Positions 34,735 through 44,090 of a stretch of 64,000 nucleotides of DNA are shown here, piece by piece. Made by a program: the position numbers and the translations under genes. This stretch comes from Blastomussa wellsi. Lineage: Eukaryota > Cnidaria > Anthozoa > Scleractinia > Plerogyridae. The DNA is taken from assembly GCA_947652115.1 (NCBI GenBank), contig OX393568.1, positions 10,940,542 through 11,004,541 on the forward strand, read 5' to 3'. The first letter of the stretch is position 1; every line of letters starts with the position of its first letter. Below the pieces are notes generated by a model, which did not search any database, was not told the origin of the DNA, and worked only from the letters and a program-made list of their open reading frames with translations.

Positions 34735-35040
34735 GTGGTTCTGGCGCAGCTGCGCACACTTGGTTGCGTAGTGGTGGCGGGGTGGAGGGGAGGCGAGGGT
34801 CAGCTGCGCACAGTTGGTTGCTAAGTGGTGGAGGGGAGGTGTGGGTTGAGGGGTGGCAGGAGTAGCAGCGGGTTGGAAGCGGGTTGGCTTGTCCAGAATC
34901 TCAAAACATGTGTGCCAAACGCAAACAAAAAAAAAAAACTGCGTGACCCGCCAAGCGAGCGAATGTCTCAAAACATGTGTGCCAAACGCAAACACAAAAC
35001 CGCCACCAAAGCAGCGGTGTGTCACTATTCCCTGTTGAAG
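34735..35040. repeat. G-rich and short direct repeats
   Basis: CAGCTGCGCACA-type sequence occurs twice (about 34748 and 34801) within G/T-rich DNA. A 28-bp segment starting CTCAAAACATGTGTGCC occurs at about 34900 and 34967, 67 bp apart, around an A12 run. No gene. It marks the boundary between the Gypsy fragment and the Polinton-like element. Confidence 0.7.
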
Positions 35041-35052
35041 AAATGCATGCGT

Positions 35053-35226
35053 AAGTATATACGAATTTGCGCCAGAATTAATTTTCCATTTGAAGAAATA
35101 TCAGCACAAGTATATACGAATTTGCGTCAGAATAAAAAATCCATTTGAAGAAATATCAACACAAGTATATACGAATTTGCGTCAGAATAAAAATCCATTT
35201 GAAGAAATATCAGCACAAGAATATAC
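35053..35226 (+). repeat. 54-55-bp tandem repeat (3.3 copies) upstream of PolB
   Basis: Each unit begins AAGTATATACGAATTTGCG and ends with CATTTGAAGAAATATCA. Units start near 35051, 35107 and 35162, and the partial fourth unit (AAGAATATACG) runs into the PolB start codon at 35233. The TATATAC core in each unit resembles the start-site motif of other genes in the element. The array may therefore be a multiplied promoter, which is an inference. Confidence 0.85.
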
Positions 35227-35232
35227 GTCAAC

Positions 35233-37927
35233 ATGGCTGTACCAAACGAATTTCTTGAAGAATTTCTGGAACAAGAACAAAACCCAGAAATAGATCCTGA
35301 TGTACTAAAAGACGAGTTTTTATTATCACAAAGTAATTACAGGGAATGGCTTCGTGTTTGGTGGATGATTGTATCCGAAGGAAATCCAAACAATAAAGAT
35401 CTTTTAGAGTTCGCAAGAGAAAACAAAGCAAAGTATACAGATTTGGTTGGAAAAGAAATCCGTGAGTTAAAAAGCGTTAAAGTAAGTTATGGGTTGCAGG
35501 TAGAGTTTTCAACAGAAAGAAACGAAGAAACGCAATACATGAAACAGTATTTTCATGAAAAAGAACCGCATGTTTTTAACAGGCATGAAGAAGAACTGGT
35601 AGGACAAATATTTGATGAATTCATAGAAAGAGCAAAGGGAGAAATAGAGAATTGGTCAGAGGAGGGATCAGGATGGAAAATTGAAAGAATAAAGATAGCA
35701 TACGTGAATGGGGGAACGTAGCATACGTGAATGCGCGGGGGAACTTATTACCCTATTCCAGCCAAACTGGCAAACAAGAAAGCCATAATCAACGTACAAA
35801 ACAGGGACAACGAATGTTTGAAGTGGGCACTAAGAGCTGCATTATTCCCTGCATCAAAAGACCCACAAAGACCTAGCAAATATCCAACTAAAGACGGTAT
35901 CAACTATCAAGGCATCGATTTCCCAACACCGGTAAAACAGATTGACAAGCTTGAGAAGCAGAACTCACACTTGGCAATAAATGTATTTGGTTGGGAAAAC
36001 AACTGTGTGATAGTCCATAGGATAAGTGAGAAAGATAAAAATTTACCAGGAATAAACCTGATGCTTTCAGAGTCAGGGGAAAAACAGCACTATTGTTACG
36101 TAAAACGGGTCTTAGCATTGCTGTTCGATCAGACCAAACATGGACTCTTGGGACAAGTTCAGCGAGACAAGGCTTCCAGACAAGCAGATGTTTTTCAGCA
36201 AGCTGAATGATGAAAGCATAACAGATGAAGAGTACGCGTACGCGCAGAGGGTCTGGGAGGTTTTTGAGTGTCAAACACTGGGAGACTATCATGATCTTTA
36301 CGTGAAAACTGATGTCGCTCTGCTTGCCGATGTTTTCGAGAACTTCCGTAACCTGTGCGCAGAGAAATACGGTTTGGATCCGGCACATTATTTCACGTTG
36401 TCTGGTTTCTCATGGGATGCGCTCCTGAAAATGACGGGAGTTGAACTTGAGCTATTCACAGACCTTGAAATGCATCTCTTCGTGGAAAGGGGAATGCGTG
36501 GCGGAATCTCGATGGCAAGCAAGAGATACACAAAGGCGAACAACCCCCTGCTTCCTGTCTATGACCCCAACGAACCGAAAAAATACATCATATATCTCGA
36601 TGCAAACAACCTTTATGGATGGGCAATGTGCAAGCCCCTGCCCAAAAGAGATTTCAAATGGAAACGCGTTATACCTACAGAGCAGGAGATTGTGAAGAAA
36701 AAAGAGAACGCAAGAAATGGGTGGATTCTCGAGGTTGATCTTGAATATCCCGCAGAACTGCACAAGGAGCACAACAGCTATCCACTGGCGCCGGAAAAAA
36801 GGAAGTAAAAAAAAGAAAAGATGTCGGACTACCAAAAGAAGATGATGAATGACCTTAATATTAAAATGCCCCCGGGCAGCAAGAAGCTGCTGTTGACTCT
36901 CGAAGACAAAAACAATTATGTGGTGCATTACAGAAACCTTCAGTTTTATCTCTCCCAGGGAATGAAACTTAAGCGGGTGCTTGAGTTTGAACAAGAACGA
37001 TGGATGGAACCTTATATCATTATGAACACTGAGTTCAGAAAAAACTCAAAGAGCAACTTTGAAAAGAACTTATACAAGTTCATGAACAACTCGGTTTTCG
37101 GGAAAACGATGGAAAACCTGCGTAAACGTGTTAATATAAAAATCGTGCGAGGCGCAGAGGAAAATTAAATAAGGAAGCTGGTCGCAAGCCCTTTGTACTC
37201 AAGGTTTGCCGAATTCACAAACGACATGGCTGGAATCCACATGCACAAAAGCCGCTTGCTGCTGAACAAGCCAGTTTACACGGGCATGACGATCCTTGAA
37301 AACAGCAAAATCCTGATGTATGACATTTTCTATAACAAGTTAAAAAAGCAATATGGCTCAAAGTGTGAGCTATTGAACACAGACACCGACAGCTTTCTTC
37401 TTGAGATAGAAACGAAAGACATCTACAAAGACATCGCAAGAAATTCTTTTCTTTATGATACGAGCGATTACGCGAAGGAGCACCCGCTTCACTCAAACGA
37501 GAACAAAAAGGTCTTAGGCAAGATGAAGGATGAATGTGCCGGAACGCCGATTGCAGAGTGCGTGTGTCTGAGGTCGAAAATGTACTCGATTCTGAGGGCG
37601 GACGAAAAAAACATCAAAAAAGCTAAAGGTGTAAAAAAGTGTGTTGTCAAGAAACAAATCAAGCATGAACAGTTTAAGGAAACGCTATCTGGCGCGAAAC
37701 AGCTATGGCACGGAATGAACATTCTTCGAAGCGAGGGTCATCAAATCTAAGGAATGCACGTAAACAAGATTTCGCTGTCCGCGTTTGATTCAAAACGCTG
37801 GATAGCGGACGACGGGATTCATGCAAAAACTTACGGGTTCACAGAAGCTGAACTTGATTTGGAAGATGTTGATTTGGCAGAAGCTGCAGCAGCTTTGGCT
37901 GATGTTGATTTGTCAGAATTTGAATGA
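35233..37927 (+). pseudogene. Protein-primed type B DNA polymerase with internal deletion
   Basis: It would copy the element DNA. The N-terminal part (35233-36150) carries WALRAALFP, GIDFPTPVKQI and INVFGWENN. An in-frame tandem duplication of about 27 bp at 35695-35745 brings in TAG and TGA. At about 36140-36150 the frame changes and the exonuclease region is missing. The polymerase part follows: GDYHDLYVKTDVALLADVF, YLDANNLYGWAM (motif A Asp), NNSVFGKTMEN (motif B) and LNTDTDSF (motif C). The tail is acidic and Ala-rich (residues up to DVDLSEFE). Three in-frame TAA codons (36806, 37166, 37748) interrupt it. The ATG at 35233 follows the TATATAC repeat array. Confidence 0.85.
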
Positions 37928-38121
37928 ATAACAAGTGCTCGGACAACATCGCGCGGATCCAAACCGCGCAAAAAGTCAATTAACAAAGGGTTGGCAAAAA
38001 AAGCTTCATCTTTCCGAAGCGTTTTTGTGTTGTCATTAACAACCCAATAATTTTTGTTGGGATCACATTGTTTTCTTAAATTTGACTTTGAAATTAACAC
38101 ACAGTTGCGTCCACTTCCCAT
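37831..38121 (-). CDS. Small ORF convergent with and overlapping the PolB 3' end
   Basis: A 96-codon frame starts at an ATG at 38121, 15 bp below the integrase stop at 38136, as expected in the tight gene packing of this element. The first 65 residues have mixed composition (NKNYWVVNDNTKTL, LLIDFLRGLDPRDVVRALV). The last 30 are Ser/Ala/Lys-rich and are antisense to the PolB C-terminus. No family is recognised. It is intact, which is notable among broken neighbours, but the low-complexity end could be chance read-through. Confidence 0.45.
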   Translation of the reverse strand: MGSGRNCVLISKSNLRKQCDPNKNYWVVNDNTKTLRKDEAFFANPLLIDFLRGLDPRDVVRALVIHSNSDKSTSAKAAAASAKSTSSKSSSASVNP

Positions 38122-38135
38122 TTTTCAAAATACAT

Positions 38136-39100
38136 CTATTTCTTTAAAAGACCACTGTTCAAGTTTGCCGGTGGGAGAACGGTGTTTCGAGGGACAACCA
38201 TGAGTTCTTCTCGCCCTGGTCCGTCCTGCAAATAATAGAGAACGGGTTGATTTTGTTGGGAAAAAGATCTTTCAATGTTGTAAACTTTTAACGACCAGAT
38301 TGGATCTGTGGCTCTCTTCTTTCCTCCGCCTTCTAACTCTCCGGGAAAGTAAAGATAGCGAACTTGAACAAGAGAGGGGACGATTTTTTCATCATTTCCG
38401 ACAGGCCTTTTATAAAGTGTTGATGGTTTGGAATAAACAGCTTTTTCTTTGATAGCTTCCGCAGGTTTCTTGCCGATTAGGCTTGTTTTTTCGTTGTTCA
38501 AAGCGGCGACGACTTCAGGAAGTCTTTTCAACAGCGTATTGATGTCCGAACAAGCGTTCAGCAAGGGTTCGATTGAAACGTTCAACAATGGCCTGGTCAC
38601 GGTGAATCTCGGGGTGCCCGCGCCGGATAAAGGTTTTGTGTTTTTCCACTTCTTTCGACAAGGCGCCCATGAATTCGCGCTCGGGATCAACCTGCAGCAG
38701 TTGCGGCCATTGGAGTGGCCCGCGTTTGTAAAGTTTTTGAAAGGCCCGGGCAACCTCATCAGAATTTTTCGAAGTCAAGGGTTCGGCCTCTTTGAAACAG
38801 CTGGCCACGTGAACAACTGTCAACGCATATTTGTAAACTTTGCGGCCGCGGGGCAGTTTGACGTGTGGCAAAAAAAGAAGGTCTACCTGGTGGACCGCGT
38901 TGGGTGTGGGCACGTCAAATTTTGGTCTTGGAATTTGCCTCCGAGCGGGCAGGAAAATCTGCCATAGAGCTTGCTTGACCAACCACTTTTTTGCGGCGTC
39001 TTCCGACACTTTGGCGGCCTCGGATAATTTTTTTAACAGCTGCAAGGCCTTTCCAATAACCTCCAGGGCCGTAATATATCTTTGTGAGTTTGTCTTCTAT
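38136..39100 (-). pseudogene. Retroviral-type integrase of the Polinton-like element
   Basis: The N-terminus reads IEDKLTKIYYGPGGYWKGL and continues with a helical DNA-binding-like region. The catalytic core shows VHQVDLLFLP (first Asp), QVDPEREF (second Asp) and the third acidic region near QAIVERFNRTLAERL. The C-terminal part has WSLKVYNIERSF and a chromo-like strand pattern. A frame change near 38520-38760 splits the core from the C-terminus, and another occurs near 39030. At the expected start (39098-39100) the codon is ATA rather than ATG, directly behind a CTTTATACA motif, so the start seems lost. It would integrate the element. Confidence 0.85.
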
Positions 39101-39122
39101 TGTATAAAGGAGAAAAAAAAGT

Positions 39123-39548
39123 TTAAAGGAACCGGAATGCTGCATAGCCCAGAGCGAGTGCACCGGCGCTAACGAAAACAAGTTCACCATTTTTCTGCTG
39201 CTGGCTCGGCTGATAAAAATCAGAGAACTTGGGCTCTTTGGGAGGTGCCATCCGTTCTTCAGGGTGCGCCTGATTGTAGAGTTTGAAGGCGTAGTCAGTG
39301 TTGGTGAAGTTTTGCTTTGCCTCCTCCTTTATCTGCGCGTTTGTTGCAATCCAGTCTAGAAGTTTGGTGCGGTAGCGCGCGTATTTTGCGTACACAGCTT
39401 GGTACGCCTCGAGAGCTTTATCGTGCCGCACTTTTTCTTCAAGCGCAGCTTTGTCACCGCCTCCAAAAGCCCTCGCAAGATAATTGCCACCGATGAAAGC
39501 CGCTGCGTTCAACACAGCCCCGCCAACCATAATCGCGATACTTGCCAT
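39123..39548 (-). CDS. Small protein with two hydrophobic segments
   Basis: 141 residues, intact, starting at an ATG at 39548. The N-terminal 30 residues are hydrophobic and Gly/Ala-rich (MVGGAVLNAAAFIGGNYLARAF). The middle is a charged helix (residues 35-90), then a Pro-rich linker, and the C-terminus has another hydrophobic segment (LVFVSAGALALGYAAF). It may be a virion or membrane protein by position among small membrane proteins. I recognise no named family. It ends 23 bp before the integrase start, on the same strand. Confidence 0.6.
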   Translation of the reverse strand: MASIAIMVGGAVLNAAAFIGGNYLARAFGGGDKAALEEKVRHDKALEAYQAVYAKYARYRTKLLDWIATNAQIKEEAKQNFTNTDYAFKLYNQAHPEERMAPPKEPKFSDFYQPSQQQKNGELVFVSAGALALGYAAFRFL

Positions 39549-39581
39549 TTTTTTTTTTCAAAATGTTGGTCGGAAGAATTT

Positions 39582-39803
39582 TCAGACGTTGGTTGGAAGG
39601 ATTTTCTGGTCCTCCAGATATCTTTTGAGCGCAACGCTCCCCGCCATGACAGCAGTGAATATTGCGTAGTTTTCGATAGAATTAGAAGGGTCACCTGTAA
39701 AACTTTTCTTGAAGGTTTTTTTGGCCACCCAGGCAATGCCAGCAGCGAGGCCGACGAGGGTTGCGGAATCCAGGACGATTTTGACGAGCTTGTTGTCTGA
39801 CAT
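39582..39803 (-). CDS. Small membrane protein (73 aa)
   Basis: Intact frame with an ATG at 39803 behind TATATTCTATA. One hydrophobic stretch (SATLVGLAAGIAWVA) is followed by positive residues (KKTFKKS) and a second mildly hydrophobic segment (YAIFTAVMAGSVAL). This gives two possible membrane passes. It lies between two other small membrane-protein genes. The role is unknown. Confidence 0.55.
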   Translation of the reverse strand: MSDNKLVKIVLDSATLVGLAAGIAWVAKKTFKKSFTGDPSNSIENYAIFTAVMAGSVALKRYLEDQKILPTNV

Positions 39804-39830
39804 GTTGGTTATAGAATATAGAAAAATTAT

Positions 39831-40085
39831 TTAATTGGAAATTTTTTTCTCAGCTCTCTGCAAAAATTTTTCCAGCTCTCTGTAAAATATTTCCCGCTCT
39901 TCCAATTTTTGATCACTTTGCTCTTCCTCATTTTCCTCATTTCCCACCACAGACTCGAGATCAGGATTTTTGACTATCCAAACGATACTTTTTAAGCAAC
40001 ACTTTGTGAAATACCACCAAAATATGCCAATGCTTGTTGCTGCTGCGCTGCTTATCGCAAATTGGGTTAAGTTGATTTTCCGCAT
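39831..40085 (-). CDS. Small membrane protein with acidic coiled tail (84 aa)
   Basis: Intact frame from an ATG at 40085, placed directly behind the motif GTGAATATAAA. Residues 8-28 are hydrophobic (AISSAAATSIGIFWWYF) and end at two cysteines. The rest is acidic (EENEEEQSDQKLEER) and ends with a basic helix. A single-pass membrane protein with the tail on one side is likely. Function unknown. Confidence 0.55.
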   Translation of the reverse strand: MRKINLTQFAISSAAATSIGIFWWYFTKCCLKSIVWIVKNPDLESVVGNEENEEEQSDQKLEEREIFYRELEKFLQRAEKKISN

Positions 40086-40130
40086 TTTATATTCACCAAA
40101 AATATATTCAAATGAATTTTTTCCCCCACT

Positions 40131-40580
40131 CTAGTCCATATAGCGAATACCTTTTTTGGGTTGCGGTGGAGTTTCTACCTGTGGCGCAGGTGCTGGCTCA
40201 GGTGCCGGCGCAGTTGCCCGAAAAAAGGCTTTGATGTCTTCACGCTTGACATAAGTTGTAACAAGCGTTGTGCCAATTGCAATGATAGAGATCCATTGAG
40301 TTGTGCTGAGCCAATTTGTGACTTTGGAATCTGAATCAGCTGCTGCTGCTGCAACAGGCTCTGGTGCGGCCGGTGCAGATTTTTCATTCTCGTTTACGAT
40401 TTTTTCGATTGCTTTTTTCTGTTCTTCGCGTTTCAACCGAGTTCTTTCAGCAACCGCTTTACCAGCAGCCACTCACTTGGGATTTTTTGCGGGCTTTGTG
40501 GCCGGAGTTTGTGAAGATTGGCTTTCCTTTGGGTCAGTGCTTGCTTTCGCGGTCGGTTGCTGCTGTTGTTCTTCAGCCAT
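40131..40580 (-). pseudogene. Small single-pass protein with Pro/Ala tail, one stop
   Basis: The frame from the ATG at 40580 is Gln/Thr/Lys-rich and meets a TGA at 40473-40475. Past it the same frame continues open to 40131. The second part has a basic helix (VAERTRLKREEQKKAIEKI), an Ala-rich linker, a hydrophobic segment (WISIIAIGTTLVTTY) and a Pro/Ala-rich tail. The single stop disables an otherwise intact gene. Proteins of this kind accompany Polinton-like elements, but I know no defined function. Confidence 0.55.
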
Positions 40581-40634
40581 TATTACTTGGAAACAAATAT
40601 ATGCTTAATTAAATTTTTTGTGAGGAATTGCTGC

Positions 40635-41196
40635 CTATTTCTGAGGAATTATTTCAGCAGTTGGTGAGGAAAGCTCAGCAGTTGGTGAGGAATGCACAAT
40701 AATTTCTTCCGATTTTGCTTCGCTTTTCAAATCAATGTATTTTGTTATGATCAGCACCGCGGCGGCCGCAGCTAGAAAACTTTCGCACTTTAAAGCAGCG
40801 GCGCCGGCCATGTTGGAGAGCCGTTCGTTGATTAAATAGTCGTTTCTGAGTTCTTTTTGGCAAGCTTCGATGTCTTTGAGGTTGACGCCAATTCCAACGC
40901 CTTTGGTCACAAGGAAAATAAAGCTGCCGATCAAGCTGTCAGTTGTCTTTGAGCCCACAAAGGCCTCCAAACGTTTGATGTATTTCTCAACATCTTTGTC
41001 GCTGAGGCGCTTCACCTGATCGTGCGACAGTTGCACGCCAAGGGCTTCTTTGGATTTTCCTGCCGACACCAGCTAATTTTTCGCGAAGAGCGGGAATATC
41101 AGGCTGCAATGAAGAGACATTGTCTGGCGTGCTCGTTGGTTCAGCTCCAAGCAAGCTCAAAACATCGGTAATCGCGGAGTCTTCGAATGTATCCAT
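40635..41196 (-). pseudogene. Helical protein with hydrophobic segment, one frameshift
   Basis: The start is the ATG at 41196 behind ACTTATACAAA (MDTFEDSAITDVLSLLGAEP). A frame change near 41060 leads into the frame ending at 40635. The body has KLSDKDVEKYIKRL-type helices (as RLSDKDVEKYIKRLEAF), a segment SLIGSFIFLVTKGVGIGV and an Ala-rich hydrophobic helix (FLAAAAAVLIITKYI). It is followed by two copies of a Ser/Pro/Thr/Ala/Glu motif (SSPTAE). It is probably membrane-associated. Family unknown. Confidence 0.55.
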
Positions 41197-41216
41197 TTTG
41201 TATAAGTTGTACATTT

Positions 41217-41817
41217 TTAATTGCGCACAAATTTTATTCCGTAAGGGTGCCGAAATGCGAACTCAAGGCAGGAAAATTTATTTTTTTTCAACCTCGAAAT
41301 GTATTCTTTGTACTCAGCTTGAGAAAGTTCGCCGGCGTAATCTTCAAAAACCGCTTGCAAAGTCTTCCAAGAGGGTGTATAGAAAAGCATAAGCGCAGCC
41401 ACGTTTTCGCGGAAAGAAGCTGTGATGCTGGTCATCTTTTGGGTGAGCGCCCACACGCTGAATCCCATGTGGCAACGCTGAATGCGAGCTTGACCAGCGG
41501 GCCAGAGTGCTTTTTCACATCTTTTGTATCTGCGCAGTCATCGAGGATTATGAGCGTGTTGGTGCCCTCGAAAAGTTAGGTGATGAGCTTCAACCAGGGT
41601 TCCACCTCATCTTGTTCGCAAACGATTACATAAAAACGCGGGTCCTTTTCAGCGAAACGATAATAAGTCTTGTTATGCACGAATGTCGGGCAGAATAGCA
41701 CGATGTAGTCGTACTTGCCGTGGAAAGGGCGCAGAGCTGATTAACCACAAACTGTGATTTGCCTGAATTTGTCGGTCCAATGATGAGAGCATTGAACGGT
41801 ATGAGTTTTGGATCCAT
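41217..41817 (-). pseudogene. Packaging ATPase (FtsK/A32-like), broken
   Basis: The start at 41817 follows CTAATATAGAAA. A Walker A motif GPTNSGKS appears within the first 20 residues. After a frame change, the segment VLFCPTFVHNKTYY leads to a TAA at 41576-41578, then TLIILDDCAD (Walker B). A last frame reads FSVWALTQKMTSI and ends at 41217. This layout matches the genome-packaging ATPases of Polintons, virophages and other double-jelly-roll viruses, which pump DNA into capsids. Two frame changes and one stop inactivate it. Confidence 0.8.
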
Positions 41818-41825
41818 TTTCTATA

Positions 41826-43047
41826 TTAGAATTGCACAGATTCTAATTGCTGCCCCAATATACTCATTTGCAAGTCACTGATCACGAAAACATGGCAGTT
41901 CACATTGCCTGAGTCACTGAGATTTCGCTCGAACTCGAGCTGAACCCCGTCTTGTGTGTTTACGAGGCGCGCGCCGCTTCCGTGCATTGTGTGAGCCGCC
42001 ATTGAGCGTAAATCGACCAGAAGCCCGAACTTGTCATCGCTCCAGAACTTTTTCAGATTCATGTGCTGTGTTGTCTTGCCAAAGAAGTGGTCAACTTCAC
42101 CCCAAAAATCTTTGCCTTCGATGCCGTTGTTGTAGAGCATGTTGGGCGAGCCATTCACCGTAACAGCGACTTTCGTCAGGTCTGGGTTGATGAGCTTTTC
42201 TGAATCCCTGGTGCCGGCTGTATATGGCTCAATGAAGAGAAGAAGAATACCTTTCAGGGACCTTCTCTGGGGGTTTACTCTGAGGTTAATCCTTGAGTCA
42301 GTGCTTTTTGAAAAGGTGATGACCTGATCCCGAATCACATGGTCGTATAAGAACTCCTTTCCTGCGGAGTAAACACTGCTTGCCTCGTCTGCCAAGGTCT
42401 TGCTTCTCAGCATTTGATACTCGAGCTGGATGTTTTTCAGCTTATATTTTAGTTTATCAGGATCAGAGCCTTTGACAACCTGCGAAGCCGGCGCAAGTTT
42501 CAACTCAAAAACGAGATTGTGAAAAAGAGCTTGGGGATAAAAGACTCCGTGGTCTTTCAAGATCTGGTGGTCCAGTCGGATCCGGTATTTTGTTCCGTAA
42601 ACTTCGGCTAGCGCGTTTTCCGCGTCAACGCCCGAGGTTTTTTTATCTCCCGCGCCTGAGCGGATCTTGCAGAGGTCCTCAGTCTGGATGCCCTCGAGCA
42701 GCATGTTGTCCCGCTCCTCCTGCGAGAGGAAAAGGTCCTCCCAGATCTTGTAGATGTCATAATTCACCGTGTGCTGCAGTGTCTCTCCAGCCATCTTGTC
42801 AACAAGAGCCCGTGTGACGTTGGAAGTTGTCCGGGTGCCCTCCAGACAGGTCAATGTTGAATAGCAGTCCGAGAGAGCCTGGTACGAGGACCTCGTGCTC
42901 ATTCAGTTTGGGCACGTAAACATTCAGGATCTCGTTGGGGTTGGCTTCGCTACGATCAAAGGTGATGCGCTTGACCGTGCGCTCGGCTTTCATCGCGTTG
43001 GGATTTTTTTCGCTGTGTGTTGGACGAAGGTTTGCTTGCACCGCCAT
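41826..43047 (-). pseudogene. Putative major capsid protein, one frameshift
   Basis: The gene starts at the ATG at 43047 behind TTTAATATACAAA. The N-terminal part (to about 42822) contains VYVPKLNEHEVLVPGSLGL. After a single frame change the remaining roughly 330 residues are open to 41826, rich in beta-strand-like segments (FEFKLAPASQ-type as FELKLAPASQV, LKGILLLFIEPY, CHVFVISDLQM). It is the largest structural-type gene, next to the ATPase and of a length (about 405 aa) fitting a capsid protein. Identification rests on position and remembered similarity to cnidarian Polinton-like capsid genes; a jelly-roll fold would need structure prediction. Confidence 0.6.
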
Positions 43048-43087
43048 TTTGTATATTAAACAGAAAATTTTTTTTATTCAATAGACA
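43048..43087. promoter_or_regulatory. 40-bp divergent promoter between capsid and fibre-like genes
   Basis: Only 40 bp separate the two start codons. The minus side carries TTTAATATACAAA ending at the capsid ATG. The plus side carries a T-run and ATTCAATAGACA ending at the fibre ATG. Related TATA-type motifs directly before other start codons of the element suggest that promoters here overlap or abut the coding start. Inferred from sequence only. Confidence 0.5.
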
Positions 43088-44090
43088 ATGGCGGAAGGTG
43101 GAGAGTTTGGACACGACAACCCTGCACTTGACCATGAACTTGACAACGATGGTGATGACGATGAACAAGAGGAAAACCGTCAAAACACAACCGGTCCTTT
43201 TGTGCCGGGCACCGCGTCGACACCCTATCATGGTTTTGAAGAAATTGAAATGCAGACAAGGCTTCACGAACAGAGCGGACTGCCTGATGAATCCTATGAT
43301 TTTGTGAATGTTGAAAAACTAACAATTATTGAAAGAGCAAAGGGCTTTATCAACAAGAGATTCCCAAAAGTGGACTTTGGAAAATTAGGTCCAATTGGTT
43401 TCTCCAAAAAGGCTGGAAATGAAACAACAATTTTCAGAAAAGATGGTAGTCTTCTCGAAAAATTCACAGAAAAGTTCAAAAAAGCCCTTGGACCAGAAGC
43501 TGAATCTCCGATTGCTCAATTATTAATGCAGAATAATATTCTTCTTCAAATTTTGTGCCTAAGAAATTTATTAAGGATAATTTCTTGGATTTAGACGGTT
43601 CTAAGAAAATGAAAGGTGGTATAGATATGAATAATTATAAAATTGCCAATGTTAGTTTAGATTTTGATTCATCAGATAATGTTGGGGATAAAGACTTGAT
43701 TACCAAAGAATACCTTAATGACAGGGCTACAAATTTTTTTAGAGTAGATGGTTTAAAAGTGGCATTGGCTTCTTTTAATATGGGAAATAATATAATTTTT
43801 TATTTATCTGATCCTCTCGATGATCAAGATGCTTCTACAAAAAAATATGTGGATACTAATTCTTTGAAAAAAGATGGGTCTGATAAGATGACTTGTAATT
43901 TGGATATGAATAATAAGTGTATAATAAGAGTATAATAGCAACTGTCATTAATGATGTCATTCAGACTGATGGAAGAAATTCAATGAAAGCTGATTTGGAT
44001 ATGGGGGGGAATAAAATTGTGAATCTGAAAGAACCTGAAAAAGATGGAGACGCTACTGGTAAAAATATGTCGATAGTAATTTAATCGATC
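43088..44090 (+). pseudogene. Fibre-like protein with phage-tail-fibre-type repeats, frameshifted
   Basis: The N-terminal 160 residues (43088-43565) are acidic, then globular-looking (KLTIIERAKGFINKRF, FRKDGSLLEKFTEKF). After a frame change the next frame shows degenerate repeats: GGIDMNNYKIANV and DLITKEYL, then FNMGNNIIFYLSDPL with DASTKKYVD, then CNLDMNNKCIIRV. After another frame change ADLDMGGNKIVNL follows with KDGDATGK. This LDM-N-KI-NL...DA-TKKYVD pattern is known from phage tail fibres. A host-attachment role is an inference. It is divergent from the capsid gene and its 3' end is lost at the LINE junction. Confidence 0.65.

Noticed and set aside
36806..41578. Possible stop-codon reassignment in the Polinton-like element, as four of its in-frame stops are TAA (36806, 37166, 37748, and 41576 on the minus strand)
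   Set aside because: The same genes also carry TGA and TAG stops, several frameshifts, a deletion and a lost start codon, which is ordinary decay. The nearby PolB fragment at 8795-9238 shows a Phe codon where one TAA lies, and no single amino acid fits all sites.
41954..42163. Plus-strand ORFs opposite the capsid gene
   Set aside because: These are shadows of the minus-strand coding frame with Arg/Cys/Pro-rich content and no features of their own.
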